This document shows, one piece after another, positions 26,421 through 35,841 of a DNA stretch of 64,000 nucleotides. Position numbers and translations under genes: made by a program. Below the pieces are notes generated by a model. That model was not told the origin of the DNA. It searched no databases and saw nothing but the letters and a program-made list of their open reading frames with translations. The DNA comes from Streptomyces sioyaensis (GTDB taxonomy: Bacteria; Actinomycetota; Actinomycetes; Streptomycetales; Streptomycetaceae), in the NCBI RefSeq assembly GCF_004122735.1, contig NZ_SDIF01000016.1:1-64000 (forward strand), given 5' to 3'. Position 1 is the stretch's first letter; each line of letters begins with the position of its first letter.

Positions 26421-29400
26421 TCAGCGGTCGGTGCGGCTGTGCGCGGCGGCGTCGTCGAGGGTGAGGAAGCCGGAGCGGAGTTCGGGTTCGGCGAGCGGGA
26501 GGTCGTACTGGTCCTGGCTGAGGATCGGGAGTTTCTCCCAGGCGTCGCCGCGCTTCTCGGTCCAGGTCCAGTTGCCGACGACTCCTGCCGGGGTGGGCAT
26601 GAGCACGGTTTCCACGACCTCGTCCTCAGCCCCCCGCAGTCCGGTGGTGGCGGCCAGCAGCGGTCCGGTACGGAAGTTCACCGACATCCGCGCGATGGCT
26701 TGGTCGGTGAACTCCTGGGGGACGAAGACGCGCTTGGTGGCGAGGATGTCGGTGGTGGCGTGCACGGCGGCGCGCGGATCCAGGAGGACGGTGGCGACGG
26801 CGGTGCGGTGGTCGCCGAAGTTCAGGTGCAGGCTGGGGTTGTCGCCGATCGGCCGCAGGTATCCGCCGCTGCCACCGGCCGGGTCGATCACCGTCTCGAA
26901 GTGGTCGTAGTCGTCGTCGAGGACGTATCCGACCAGGCCGTCGTCGGCCTGCGCGGCCTCGCCGAGGCGGATCGCCCAGGGGTAGTCCGGCAGTTCCGGC
27001 TCCGGCGGGTCGAACAGGGCCTGCCAGCTGACATCGGTGCGCAGCGGGCCGCGCAGGTCCATGGTCAGACGGGTGCGGACCAGGGCGAGCGGACGGCCCA
27101 GGAAGAAGCCCAGGCCCGGGTCGGCGGGGCCGTCCGGGTCGATGGTCTCCAGGGTGCGGTCGACCGTGTCGCGGAACGCGTCGAAGGTCTGCGGGCCGCG
27201 GCTCCGGACCGCGTTCAGCAGGTCATACGTGTGCCGTGAGCGGGCCCGCAGCTGGTCGAAGTCGGCCACGTCCGAGCCGGGCAGAGGTGACCAGGAGACC
27301 TCGTGCTGTCCGGAGTCATTCAGCGTGACGCGCAGTTCGCCGAGTGCGGCGCCGTCGGGCGCGTACACGACCAGGGACTCGTCGAGGCGGTTGTGCAGCA
27401 GCCACGCGCAGACCGGGTTGGCGCCCGGGTTCAGGTCGGCCTCGTCGTCCGCGGTGGCGGACAGGAAGTCGAAGCGCAGCCGGGCGGGCTGGAGCAGTCG
27501 CGGGCCGAGTTCGACGAGGCGGTCGCTGTCGTAGCCGCTGACCGGGTGGGCCGGTCGCATGGTGCGGGACATCTCGGGCCGGAAGTGGCTCGGGTCGCCG
27601 ATCAGGTTGACCGCGCGGCCGAACCGGTCGACGACGGCCAGGTCGAGGAAGGCCAGCTGGCCGGCGCGCAGTTCCTGGAACGTCGAGGGAGGCCACTCGT
27701 CCCAGTCGCTGGCGGGCAGACCGCCGGGGTCCGGTGGCGGGTAGTCGCCGTTGCCGATGAGCGCGGCGGTGTCCCCGGCGGGCTGGAGGCCGGCGAGGGG
27801 TTGGCGTTGGGCGAGGGCGGCGCCGAATCCGTCGAGGGTCTGGGAGAGCAGGTCGCGTTCTCGTGCGCCGGCGCGCAGCCGGCGCATCGTGTCGGCGGGG
27901 AGGCCGGTGCGGAGTCGGGCGTAGCCGTCAAGGTCGCCGTCGAGGGCGTGCCCGGCGGTGGGAGCGAGCAGTTGCCGTCCGGAGACGACCAGGGGGGTTC
28001 CGGGTTCGCCGGTGCCCTGCCATTGGTAGCGGGAGCGTTCGATGAACGCCCAGTGGTCGGTGTCGCCTTCGCGGAACGGCAGCGGGAAGTACTCGGCCTT
28101 CCACAGCAGGTACAGCGGCTGCCACGGCATGCGCCAGGCGGTGGTGCCGTATTCGGGCAGGGTGCCGGTGACATTGCTGATCGCGCCGGTCTTCAGAGCC
28201 CGGTCGAGGATGAGGAACTCGCTGAGCAGGGCCGGGAAGCAGGCGGGCTGGTGGGTGAGGTCGATCTGGCGGGCGACGGCGGCGACGTCGGCGGTGGTGA
28301 TGCCCGAGGCGCGGGTGACCAGTCGCTCGGGGGTGCGGCACGGCAGGGGTGCGCCGCGGGTGAGTGGGGCGTGGAGGTGGGCGCCGTCGAGGGCGAGGAC
28401 CGGGTCGGCGGAGTAGTCGTAGTCCTGGGCGGGGACGCGGATCAGCCGACGGGCGGCGCGCGGCCCGTGGTCGGGGTAGAGCGCGGCCGTGCTCGCGGCC
28501 AGGTCCGCTTCGGTCTTGCCCCAGGGCAACGTGCGGCGCTGTTCGGCGAGCCGGCGGGCGAGGGCGGTGACCTGGCCGGCGGCGCCCTCGGCGTACTCAA
28601 GATCGAGTTCGTCGTCGATCCGGTCGCGGAACTCGTCGGACTGCCGCGGCAGTTGGCTGAGCCACCACAGGTGGTAGAGGCGTTCCCGGGCGGCGTCGAG
28701 AGCGGCTTCGGTGGCATCGTGCTCGGCCTGTTTGCGGTTGAGTTCGGCGACGGTGGCCGCCTCTTCCGCGCGGGCGGCCGCTGGGGTGGGAGCGCGGCCG
28801 GGGTCGTCACCGCGTTCCCCGATGAACCAGCGATAGCCGCCCGGGACCGGGCCGAAGCCGGTGTCGTGGGCGCGGCGGTCGGTGAGGATGTCGGCCTCGG
28901 GACGGTCGCGTTCGTCGAGGGCGTCGATGCCGCCGAGGAGGAAGGCGCGGAACAGCTCCGCCTCCTCGGCGGAGAAGGCTCCTTCACCGTCGGCCTGGGT
29001 GCCCAGTTCGGCGGCTGCCTCGGCGATGCTGTTGGCGACGATGGGGGTGACGTCCTCCCGGTGGGGGCAGTCGGATTCCGGGACCGGGCCGGTGAGGTCC
29101 CAGTCCAGGCCGAGCACGGTTCCGGTGTAGACGGAGGTGCGGATGCCGCTGCCGGAACCGGGGGGTTTGGTCCACTGCAAGCGGTCCAGGAGGGCCGTGA
29201 GGTCGTCGGTGCCGGCGAGGATGTCGCTGTCCGGATCGGCGTACCAGCCGGCGACGAAGTAGCTCAGCCGCTCCGTGTCCGCTACCCCCTCCAGCGTGTC
29301 GTGCAGGGAGAACACGTTCGTGTTGTACGGCTGGAAGACGGAGAAGGTGAGCAGACCGGGGCCGATCGCGGTGAGGAAGGGCGCGTGCGGGGTGGCCGGT

Positions 29401-29861
29401 TCGCGCCAGGGGCCGGTGAGTTCGTGGCACTTGCCGATCAGCGTGGCGGCCGGTTCGGCACTGTCCGGGTCCTGAAAGGAGACGGTGCCGTCCATCGGGT
29501 CGAGGTAGTCGCTCTCGACGACCCATGCCGTCAGGGCGCGGGTGGTGTCGGTGTGGCGGACCACGAGCCACCGGTTGGGGACGAGCGGGAAGTCGCCGAC
29601 GCCTTCCTCCTCGTCGTGCCGGCCGCGGGTGAGCGCGGCGGGAAGCTCCCACTGGAGGTAGACGCCGAGCCGGTCCTCGCGGCCGGTCCATTCCTCGGGA
29701 CTGGAGAAGGGCTCCGGCTCGGGCGGAACGCCGTCGCCGATGTCCTTGTAGTTGGTGATCCAGCGGTTGATCACGTGCTCGTTGCCGGTGTCGCGGGTCT
29801 GCCGGTTGACGGCCAGGGCGGCGACCTCGACCGGTACGACCAGGGTGGTGTCCACGGACAT
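26421..29861 (-). CDS. Very large uncharacterised protein (1146 aa)
   Basis: An 1146-aa soluble-looking protein with no signal peptide or membrane helix. The N-terminal 230 residues are rich in Trp and Tyr (GVYLQWELPAALTRG, PNRWLVVRH, TAWVVESDYLDP). A likely coiled coil spans about 360-445 (AELNRKQAEHDATEAALDAA). The remainder is mixed alpha/beta with Trp-containing segments such as TTAWRMPWQPLYLLWKAEY and LGFFLGRPLALVRTRLTMDL. I do not recognise a catalytic motif or a named domain. GTG/ATG choice: the ATG at 29861 follows AAAGGACC. It lies 42 bp from the gene upstream and 80 bp from the fibre gene downstream, so it belongs to one operon. Confidence 0.8.
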   Translation of the reverse strand: MSVDTTLVVPVEVAALAVNRQTRDTGNEHVINRWITNYKDIGDGVPPEPEPFSSPEEWTGREDRLGVYLQWELPAALTRGRHDEEEGVGDFPLVPNRWLVVRHTDTTRALTAWVVESDYLDPMDGTVSFQDPDSAEPAATLIGKCHELTGPWREPATPHAPFLTAIGPGLLTFSVFQPYNTNVFSLHDTLEGVADTERLSYFVAGWYADPDSDILAGTDDLTALLDRLQWTKPPGSGSGIRTSVYTGTVLGLDWDLTGPVPESDCPHREDVTPIVANSIAEAAAELGTQADGEGAFSAEEAELFRAFLLGGIDALDERDRPEADILTDRRAHDTGFGPVPGGYRWFIGERGDDPGRAPTPAAARAEEAATVAELNRKQAEHDATEAALDAARERLYHLWWLSQLPRQSDEFRDRIDDELDLEYAEGAAGQVTALARRLAEQRRTLPWGKTEADLAASTAALYPDHGPRAARRLIRVPAQDYDYSADPVLALDGAHLHAPLTRGAPLPCRTPERLVTRASGITTADVAAVARQIDLTHQPACFPALLSEFLILDRALKTGAISNVTGTLPEYGTTAWRMPWQPLYLLWKAEYFPLPFREGDTDHWAFIERSRYQWQGTGEPGTPLVVSGRQLLAPTAGHALDGDLDGYARLRTGLPADTMRRLRAGARERDLLSQTLDGFGAALAQRQPLAGLQPAGDTAALIGNGDYPPPDPGGLPASDWDEWPPSTFQELRAGQLAFLDLAVVDRFGRAVNLIGDPSHFRPEMSRTMRPAHPVSGYDSDRLVELGPRLLQPARLRFDFLSATADDEADLNPGANPVCAWLLHNRLDESLVVYAPDGAALGELRVTLNDSGQHEVSWSPLPGSDVADFDQLRARSRHTYDLLNAVRSRGPQTFDAFRDTVDRTLETIDPDGPADPGLGFFLGRPLALVRTRLTMDLRGPLRTDVSWQALFDPPEPELPDYPWAIRLGEAAQADDGLVGYVLDDDYDHFETVIDPAGGSGGYLRPIGDNPSLHLNFGDHRTAVATVLLDPRAAVHATTDILATKRVFVPQEFTDQAIARMSVNFRTGPLLAATTGLRGAEDEVVETVLMPTPAGVVGNWTWTEKRGDAWEKLPILSQDQYDLPLAEPELRSGFLTLDDAAAHSRTDR

Positions 29862-29902
29862 GGTCCGGTGGGTCCTTTCGTTCGTCGCTCAGCGGGTGGC
29901 GG

Positions 29903-32122
29903 TCACGGCCGGGAGAAGGTCTGCACCTGCGGGGCGTTGATCAACTGCAGGGCGAACTGCGCGGACGAAATCCGCGCCACCCCGTGCGCCGCGGACAGGG
30001 CGGGCACCAGGGCGTCGCCGCTGCCGTGGACGTTGAGGACATCGCGGCCGCCGGGGCGCAGAAAGCGGCGGAAGCGGCTGTCATCCGCCGGCGGCGGTGG
30101 CGGGAACTCACCCTTGGGGTAGCCGATGCAGTCTCCGCTGATCTCACGGAGTTCGATGGTGCCGACGTCACCGATGCCGAAGCAGATGCCGCGCGGCGGT
30201 TCGGCCAGCTCGAAGCGGTCGATCAGCCGCGGGTAGAGCAGCAGTTGGGTGTCGGTGCCGTAGACGGCGCTGCGCAGCGGTTCGACGGCCGTGCTGCCGG
30301 AGTAGGCGGTGACGATGGTCCGGGGCCAGTTGGGGACCAGTTCGGAGTGCAGCAGCACCGCGCAGGCCGGGACCGGTCCGCCGGTGGTGGCCAGTTTGTT
30401 GAGGTCGGCGTCCAGCGCGTGGCCGACGCCGATGCTGAGGGCCCCGTCCACGGCGGCCCGGATCCAGCAGGGGTCGGCGTAGGCGAAACGGATGCTCTCC
30501 GGCGGGAGGGCCCGGCCGTCGGGGACCAGGTGCTCCAGGCCGAGCATCTCCAGCCGTCGGAGCCGGTCGAGCCAGGCGGTCACGGTCCGGAACTCGTCCG
30601 CGGCGGCGCGGGTCAGGGCCTCGGCAACGCCCGGCTCGGCGAGCAGCGCCCGCGGATCCGCGGAGGTGCGGCGGGCGCCGGTGGCGACGGACCGGCGCCG
30701 GCCGGCCCGCAGATCCGGCCCGGCTCCGTCCACCGCCCGGGTGAAGCGGGCGCCGTCGTCGTCCAGCAGCATCCGGTCGAAGGCTTCGAACGCCAGCGGC
30801 GCGGTGAGCTCACGGGCCGATACGGTCCTGCCGGCCAGCTGGGGGTGTGACGCCAGGCGGCGCACGGCAGTGCGGGCGGCGGACCGGAACTCCATCAGCG
30901 CGCTACGGAACCCGTCATCGGCCAGCGCGAGCAGCCGTCCGGCGGTGAAGGCGGCGGCGTAGGCGGTGTCGAAGACGCCGTACTCCTCCAGGTAGATCAG
31001 TGCTTCGCCGGGGGATGTGAGCCGGATCTCTTCCGGGTCGGGCAACTCGTGGGTGGGCTGGGCGGTGAGCGGGCCGCGGTGGAAGGCGACGGTGCGCTCC
31101 CCGGTCTCCAGGCGCTGCGGCAGGGCGACGGCACCCTGGGCCATCCGGTCGAGGGCCTCGCGCTGCGGAGCCGTCGGCCTCTGGGGTGCGGCGGCCGGCA
31201 CGCGCAGCCGCAGCTCGGCCTCGGGGCGCGGGGTGTCGCCGTCGGTGGTGGCCAGGTGCTGGCACACGTCACCGAAGCCGGTACCGGAGTCCGGCTCGCT
31301 GGTGAAGGTCCAGCTGGTGAGGGAGGTCAGACGAACGCCTTCGGCCGGAGCCGGGCCGGTCAGGTACGGGGCGAAGCCTTCGAGGGAGACCAGGTGCAGG
31401 ACGTGCCGACCACCGGTGGCGGCGGGGAACCGGTTCGCGACGACGATCGCGTTGAGTTCCTTCTCGTCCGGTTCCGGGTCGTCCCCCGCGCGCGTGGCGT
31501 CGGGCGGGCCGCCCTCCCGGACGTGGGCGAGGTAGCCCATCTCCACCGGCAGCGGTGCCACCGCGTCGAAGAGCGCCGCGGGGACCAGGACCGTCGCGCA
31601 GTGCTCGTCGTACTCGTCGGGCCGCATGCTCTCCGGTGGCAGGACGGGGGTCTTGCCGGGGCCCAGTTGGCCGTCGAGGTACTCCCGTACGGTCCCGGCG
31701 GTGACGATGCCGACGGCGTCGCGGTCCTCGGGGAGTTCGTCCTCCCGGAACAGGAGCAGCGCCAGCCAGGGGACTTCGTCCGGGTGGCCGGAGCCCAGCG
31801 GGCGGTTCCACGGCAGGGCGGGCGCGTCGAGGTTGAGGTGCGGAAGGGTCTGGCTGTAGGTGCCGACGGCGTCGGGCACGGGGAAGCGGGCGTTGATGCC
31901 GGCCGGGCTGATGCTGAAGCGGGGCTGGACGACGTCGAACGGCTGCGGCGTGGCGTCGATGACGCGGTCGGCGCCGTCGACGGCCCGGAGGATCTGCCGG
32001 TTGTCGAGCTGGTACCGGCCGGCGTAGAGGGAGGGGATGCGGTGGTCGAAGAACCGGGTGCGGTGCTGGGCGGTGGGTGTGCTGGTGCGGGGCCGGGGGC
32101 CGGAATCGGGGGTGGTGGTCAC
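29903..32122 (-). CDS. Large uncharacterised protein (739 aa)
   Basis: A 739-aa protein without a signal peptide. It starts with a Ser/Thr/Pro-rich stretch, then RFFDHRIPSLYAGRYQLD. Visible segments include HLVSLEGFAPYLTG, LTSLTSWTFTSEPD and SGEALIYLEEYGVFDTAYAAAF, the last followed by a helical region with FRSAARTAVRRL. The C-terminus is LQLINAPQVQTF. No enzyme motif is recognised. Short sequence words shared in style with the 1146-aa protein (both describe beta-rich scaffold proteins) suggest they form a complex, which is inference. The GTG at 32122 has AAAGGC upstream. The gap to the next gene is 41 bp. Confidence 0.8.
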   Translation of the reverse strand: MTTTPDSGPRPRTSTPTAQHRTRFFDHRIPSLYAGRYQLDNRQILRAVDGADRVIDATPQPFDVVQPRFSISPAGINARFPVPDAVGTYSQTLPHLNLDAPALPWNRPLGSGHPDEVPWLALLLFREDELPEDRDAVGIVTAGTVREYLDGQLGPGKTPVLPPESMRPDEYDEHCATVLVPAALFDAVAPLPVEMGYLAHVREGGPPDATRAGDDPEPDEKELNAIVVANRFPAATGGRHVLHLVSLEGFAPYLTGPAPAEGVRLTSLTSWTFTSEPDSGTGFGDVCQHLATTDGDTPRPEAELRLRVPAAAPQRPTAPQREALDRMAQGAVALPQRLETGERTVAFHRGPLTAQPTHELPDPEEIRLTSPGEALIYLEEYGVFDTAYAAAFTAGRLLALADDGFRSALMEFRSAARTAVRRLASHPQLAGRTVSARELTAPLAFEAFDRMLLDDDGARFTRAVDGAGPDLRAGRRRSVATGARRTSADPRALLAEPGVAEALTRAAADEFRTVTAWLDRLRRLEMLGLEHLVPDGRALPPESIRFAYADPCWIRAAVDGALSIGVGHALDADLNKLATTGGPVPACAVLLHSELVPNWPRTIVTAYSGSTAVEPLRSAVYGTDTQLLLYPRLIDRFELAEPPRGICFGIGDVGTIELREISGDCIGYPKGEFPPPPPADDSRFRRFLRPGGRDVLNVHGSGDALVPALSAAHGVARISSAQFALQLINAPQVQTFSRP

Positions 32123-32307
32123 GGGCGTGCCTTTCGACAGGACGCAGTGGTGGAAGGCGCCGTGGCAGGCGCGGGCAGAGAGCCGGGGTGGCGGGCGCCG
32201 GCAGAGAGCCGAAGTGGCGGGCGTGGACGGAGAGATGCGGCCCCCGGGCCGGCCCGCGGGGTGCGCGCGGGCCGGCGGGGCGGTGACCGGCCGCTCGGAC
32301 CGGCGGA

Positions 32308-34872
32308 TCAGCCGGCCGGTACCAGCATCGGTTCGGCGATGAAGGCGGTGCCCGCGGCCTGGGCGTACCCGCTCAGGTCGTTGTCGAGGGAGCCGGGACC
32401 GGCACCGAGGGAGGTGAGCGCGTCGGCCAGGGCGTCGCGGTTGCTCCGCGTGCCGGCCGTGTCGATACCGTCCTTGATCTTGCCGATGACCCCGCCGGGG
32501 CGTCGCGGCGCGCGACCCGCCGGGCCCTCGCCCGCGGACAACGGCTGGTTGCCGTCGGGGGTGATGGGGTCGAAGGAAATCCCCTTCTCATCGATGAATC
32601 CGGTGGAGGTGCCATGGTCCACCGGTGGCGACACCAGCCGGACTCCGAGAATCCGCTCGGGGATCAGCCCCTCGCCGGGTGCGTCCGGCTCTTCGCCCCA
32701 CAGGCCGTTGGGCACATTGCCGCGAAGGACCGTACGGTCCCAGTCCGTCAGGCTCGGGCTGTGCTCACCGCCGTAGTAGGTGAGCCAGACGCGCAGCTCG
32801 CTCTCCCGGTCCCTGAGCTGCATCGGGAGGATGTCCAGCTTGTCGTCGCTCTCGACCGGTGTGGTGCTGTCGCGGTCCAGGAACAGCCTGCTGACCGGCG
32901 CCGAGGTGTCGGCGGTGAAGGTGAAACCGCCGCTGTCGACGAGCCACGGCTTGGTCGCGCCGCGGGTGGCCGGGGCGCCCTCACCGGTGTAGCCGGTGAC
33001 CGGGGTGGTGCGGACCATGTTCTCGGGCGGGGGCAGCATGCCCTGGAAGCCGCCCCAGCCCAGGGCGGGTTCCCCGCTGCGGCGGCCGGCCCCGAAGCCG
33101 ATGGTGAAGGAGATGAACCACAGGTGGACGGTGGCCTCGCCGCCGACCGCGGGTCCCCATACCCGCAGGCTGACCCCGACCTCGATGGAGATCCTGATCT
33201 TGACGAACCACACCTTGATGGTGGCGGAGACCCCGACCCTGATCCCGAGGCCCACATCGAAGTAGAAGGGGTTCCACTCCAGCAGGGCGTCGAACCGGGC
33301 GCTGAGCCAGGCGCGCAACATCCCCGACTGGAAGGTCACGTCCAGTCCGCCGCCGGCCATCAGCGACTTCGGGGTGAACGCGGCGTACGCGCTGCCGGTG
33401 ATGTTGACCGTGGAGCCGACGCCCCAGGTGATGCCGGCGGGCTGCTGTTTCGGGTAGCGGGCGGGCAGCTCCAGTCCGCGCGGCAGCGCACCGAGCATCA
33501 GCGCGAAGTCACCGGCGTGCTCGTGCTCCCCGAACCAGAACTTCATCCCCACGCCGCCGCGCAGCTTGCAGTTCGGGTCGATGAGGAAGGTCTTCTCGGT
33601 GAAGCCCGCGCTGATGCTCAGCTCCCCCGCGGTGGGCCGCAGCGTGGCCTCGATGCCGATCTCCACCCGGGCGATCTTCTTGTCGCTCTTGGTGGGCAGC
33701 TGGGCGCCGGCCACCCCGAGCAGACTGATCGTCAGGTCCGAACCGGTCTGCACCAGCGCCATCGCGTGGCCGCGCAGGGTCTCGAAGCAGTCGAAGGCCA
33801 GACCGGCGGCGAACCACAGATCGCCCTCCTGCGGCCGCACCCACGGAGTGGAGCCGCCGATCAGTTCGCTCAGCACCTTGAGCGGATCGACCTCCTCGTC
33901 ATCGGCGCCGATCTCGCCCGGGTTGTCGAGGGCGATCAGGAACGGGAAGCTCCCCAGCGCGTCGGCCGACGGCACCCGCACCCGGCTGTTCCAGCCGAAC
34001 CCGGCGGAGATGCCGCGCACCTGGAACAGCGGCGGGCCGAACCCGGTCTCGCTGCCCAGCGATCCGTACGCGAACAGGGACGGCCGGGCCCCGCTGCCGT
34101 CGGGCACCACGTACGCCCCCATGGCGGAGCCGTTGAAGGCCCCGGTGTCCACCAGCAGCACCCCGCCGACCACGGTCTTGTACGGAGGGGAGGTCGGCAG
34201 CGCGGTCAGCGCGCCGGCGATCCGCAGCGGCGGGTTCACATAGTCGACGCTCAGGCCGTTCGCACCGCCGGGCGTACCGATCGGCGACCAGCCGCGTACC
34301 GTCGGGGAGTCGAGAAGGCGCACGCCCTGGCGGCGGCGCACCGGAGGGCGCGGGGTCAGGATGCCGTGTTCGGTGAGCAACGCCCGTGGGACGCGGTCCC
34401 GTTCGCGCTCGGCAGTGGTCCGCAGGCGGACCGGGGGCAGCGGCCGGCCCAGGCCGTCCAGCCGTTCGGGGTCGGCCTGCGGTGTCGGGCGCCGGCCGGT
34501 CAGCGGAAGGAAGCGGCCGTCGCTCACCACCCAGGCACCGGGGAGCAGTTCGGCGCCGGCCGGGGCGCCCTCGACGAGCATCAGCGCACGGCCTCCGCCC
34601 AGGTCGGCGGCGGCCAGTACTCCGGTCACCAGCTCGCCCTCGCCGGTGAACTCCATGCGTACGGGCACCGGGACCGGGGACGCGGTGGTGACGGTCCGTC
34701 CGGTGATCCATAGCTCCTTGGCGTCACACATCGCGCCGTCGACGCACAGCACACTGCCGTCGAACACCAGGCTCACGGCGCCGTCGCCCAGAAAGGATGC
34801 CGGGATGTCGACGGCCGTACCCGGCGCCGCCTGCTCAAAGATTTCCCGGATGTCGCCCACACGTACCGTCAC
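32308..34872 (-). CDS. DUF6603-type beta-rich protein
   Basis: An 854-aa protein, first in the operon. Residues about 240-620 match, as I recall it, the DUF6603 pattern: GLxFxxGFGWNSR, WFAAGLAFDCFETL, then DPNCKLRGGVGMKFWFGEHEHAGDF and LSARFDALLEWNPFYFDVGLG, followed by strands alternating hydrophobic and small residues (FVKIRISIEVGVSLRVWG). The domain looks like a long beta-barrel or beta-solenoid and is of unknown function; it is known from fungi and scattered bacteria. There is no signal peptide. The GTG at 34872 is preferred to a start 126 bp earlier because upstream codons look non-coding. The gap to the 739-aa gene is 185 bp. Confidence 0.75.
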   Translation of the reverse strand: MTVRVGDIREIFEQAAPGTAVDIPASFLGDGAVSLVFDGSVLCVDGAMCDAKELWITGRTVTTASPVPVPVRMEFTGEGELVTGVLAAADLGGGRALMLVEGAPAGAELLPGAWVVSDGRFLPLTGRRPTPQADPERLDGLGRPLPPVRLRTTAERERDRVPRALLTEHGILTPRPPVRRRQGVRLLDSPTVRGWSPIGTPGGANGLSVDYVNPPLRIAGALTALPTSPPYKTVVGGVLLVDTGAFNGSAMGAYVVPDGSGARPSLFAYGSLGSETGFGPPLFQVRGISAGFGWNSRVRVPSADALGSFPFLIALDNPGEIGADDEEVDPLKVLSELIGGSTPWVRPQEGDLWFAAGLAFDCFETLRGHAMALVQTGSDLTISLLGVAGAQLPTKSDKKIARVEIGIEATLRPTAGELSISAGFTEKTFLIDPNCKLRGGVGMKFWFGEHEHAGDFALMLGALPRGLELPARYPKQQPAGITWGVGSTVNITGSAYAAFTPKSLMAGGGLDVTFQSGMLRAWLSARFDALLEWNPFYFDVGLGIRVGVSATIKVWFVKIRISIEVGVSLRVWGPAVGGEATVHLWFISFTIGFGAGRRSGEPALGWGGFQGMLPPPENMVRTTPVTGYTGEGAPATRGATKPWLVDSGGFTFTADTSAPVSRLFLDRDSTTPVESDDKLDILPMQLRDRESELRVWLTYYGGEHSPSLTDWDRTVLRGNVPNGLWGEEPDAPGEGLIPERILGVRLVSPPVDHGTSTGFIDEKGISFDPITPDGNQPLSAGEGPAGRAPRRPGGVIGKIKDGIDTAGTRSNRDALADALTSLGAGPGSLDNDLSGYAQAAGTAFIAEPMLVPAG

Positions 34873-35414
34873 AGCTTCCAGCCCCCGAACCACGCAGAAG
34901 GGATAGACACACCAGACACGGCTCAGCGGCAGGAAAGTCGCATACCCGGCGCGGATCCTCGCCCACTGTGTCCGGCGTGCGGGGCGTGGCACAACCATGC
35001 CCGCCCGAGTTGGCCGGAAGCCCCCTCAGGCGGCGTGAAATCACCGAACGTGAGCGAATGGTGACGGAACGTTTCGGTGGGGAAGGGTGGCCCTGCACTC
35101 GCCACGATGGCGCCCGGGACCGCACCACTCCCCCTCCCCGGGAGGGGAGGGGCAGCCGGTCACCAGCCTTTCCCGGACCCCGGAGAAAGATGGCTTCTTG
35201 ATTGTCCCATTTAATTCTCCGGTCACCGCGGAGACAGGATCCCGCGATATGGGGCTCGATTGCGGCCGAATCCGGTGAACCGCGGACCGGCCGGACCCGC
35301 CTTGGGACGAGGGGGACCGACCCCTTTTTTCGAGGAGCGGCCGACTCAATCATGTGGGGGTGCCCGCCGAGGCCCCGACAGCGGCGGCCCCGGCGGTTTT
35401 TCCGCCTTTCCCGG
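34873..35414. other. Promoter region of the DUF6603 operon
   Basis: This 542-bp gap between the DUF6603 operon and the Lsr2 gene (same strand) has no gene. It holds a 7-bp inverted repeat CACCGAA (35042-35048) / TTCGGTG (35073-35079) with CGTTC/GAACG words inside, about 170 bp upstream of the DUF6603 start, a possible operator. The stretch is AT-richer than the coding sequence on both sides. Confidence 0.5.
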
Positions 35415-35741
35415 CTATTTCTTGGCCTTCCCGTAGGCCTCACGAATGGAGGCGGGCACCCGGCCGCGATCGCTGACCTCGTACCCCTTCGACTTCGCCC
35501 AGGCCCTGATGGCGGCGGTGTCCTCCGTGCTCGGCGCCGCCTGCCGCGGCTTGCGGGACTTACGTGTCCGGCGGCCCACCCGCGTGAACGGCGCGACGGC
35601 CTCCAGCAGCTTGTCGTAGCTGTCCGGACCCAGGTCGATCTCGTAAGTGACGCCGTCAAGAGACAAGGTGTGGGTGGTGACCTCGGCGGCCTCTTCACCC
35701 GTCAGGTCATCCGCGTAGATGGTGATTACTTTCTGTGCCAT
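35415..35741 (-). CDS. lsr2: Lsr2-family nucleoid-associated protein
   Basis: A 108-aa H-NS-like silencer. The N-terminal dimerisation domain is MAQKVITIYADDLTGEEAAE with VTYEIDLGPDSYDKL. After a basic linker, the C-terminal DNA-binding domain has RAWAKSKGYEVSDRGRVPASIREAYGKA, where the GRVP core (RGR in most Lsr2) contacts the minor groove of AT-rich DNA. Streptomyces has two paralogues; I cannot say which this is. Its position beside likely foreign genes suits a silencer, but lsr2 genes are also chromosomal core, so the location may be accidental. Confidence 0.93.
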   Translation of the reverse strand: MAQKVITIYADDLTGEEAAEVTTHTLSLDGVTYEIDLGPDSYDKLLEAVAPFTRVGRRTRKSRKPRQAAPSTEDTAAIRAWAKSKGYEVSDRGRVPASIREAYGKAKK

Positions 35742-35841
35742 GGGGCGATTTTACGTCCCCCGCACGAAATCACCGCATCACGGTTCCGGTAGGCCAGATA
35801 CGGATCCGCGCGGAGGATATTAGGCAGTTGGGTGGCATCGC

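Noticed and set aside
27303..30122. 939-aa plus-strand ORF opposite the 1146-aa gene
   Set aside because: Translation is low complexity (Gly, Val, Glu, Gln); the minus strand encodes Trp/Tyr-rich protein with plausible secondary structure and operon spacing.
24712..34872. Reading the DUF6603 operon as a prophage or contractile injection system
   Set aside because: Only the fibre-style repeats fit; sheath, tube, baseplate, ATPase, terminase, capsid and integrase genes are missing.
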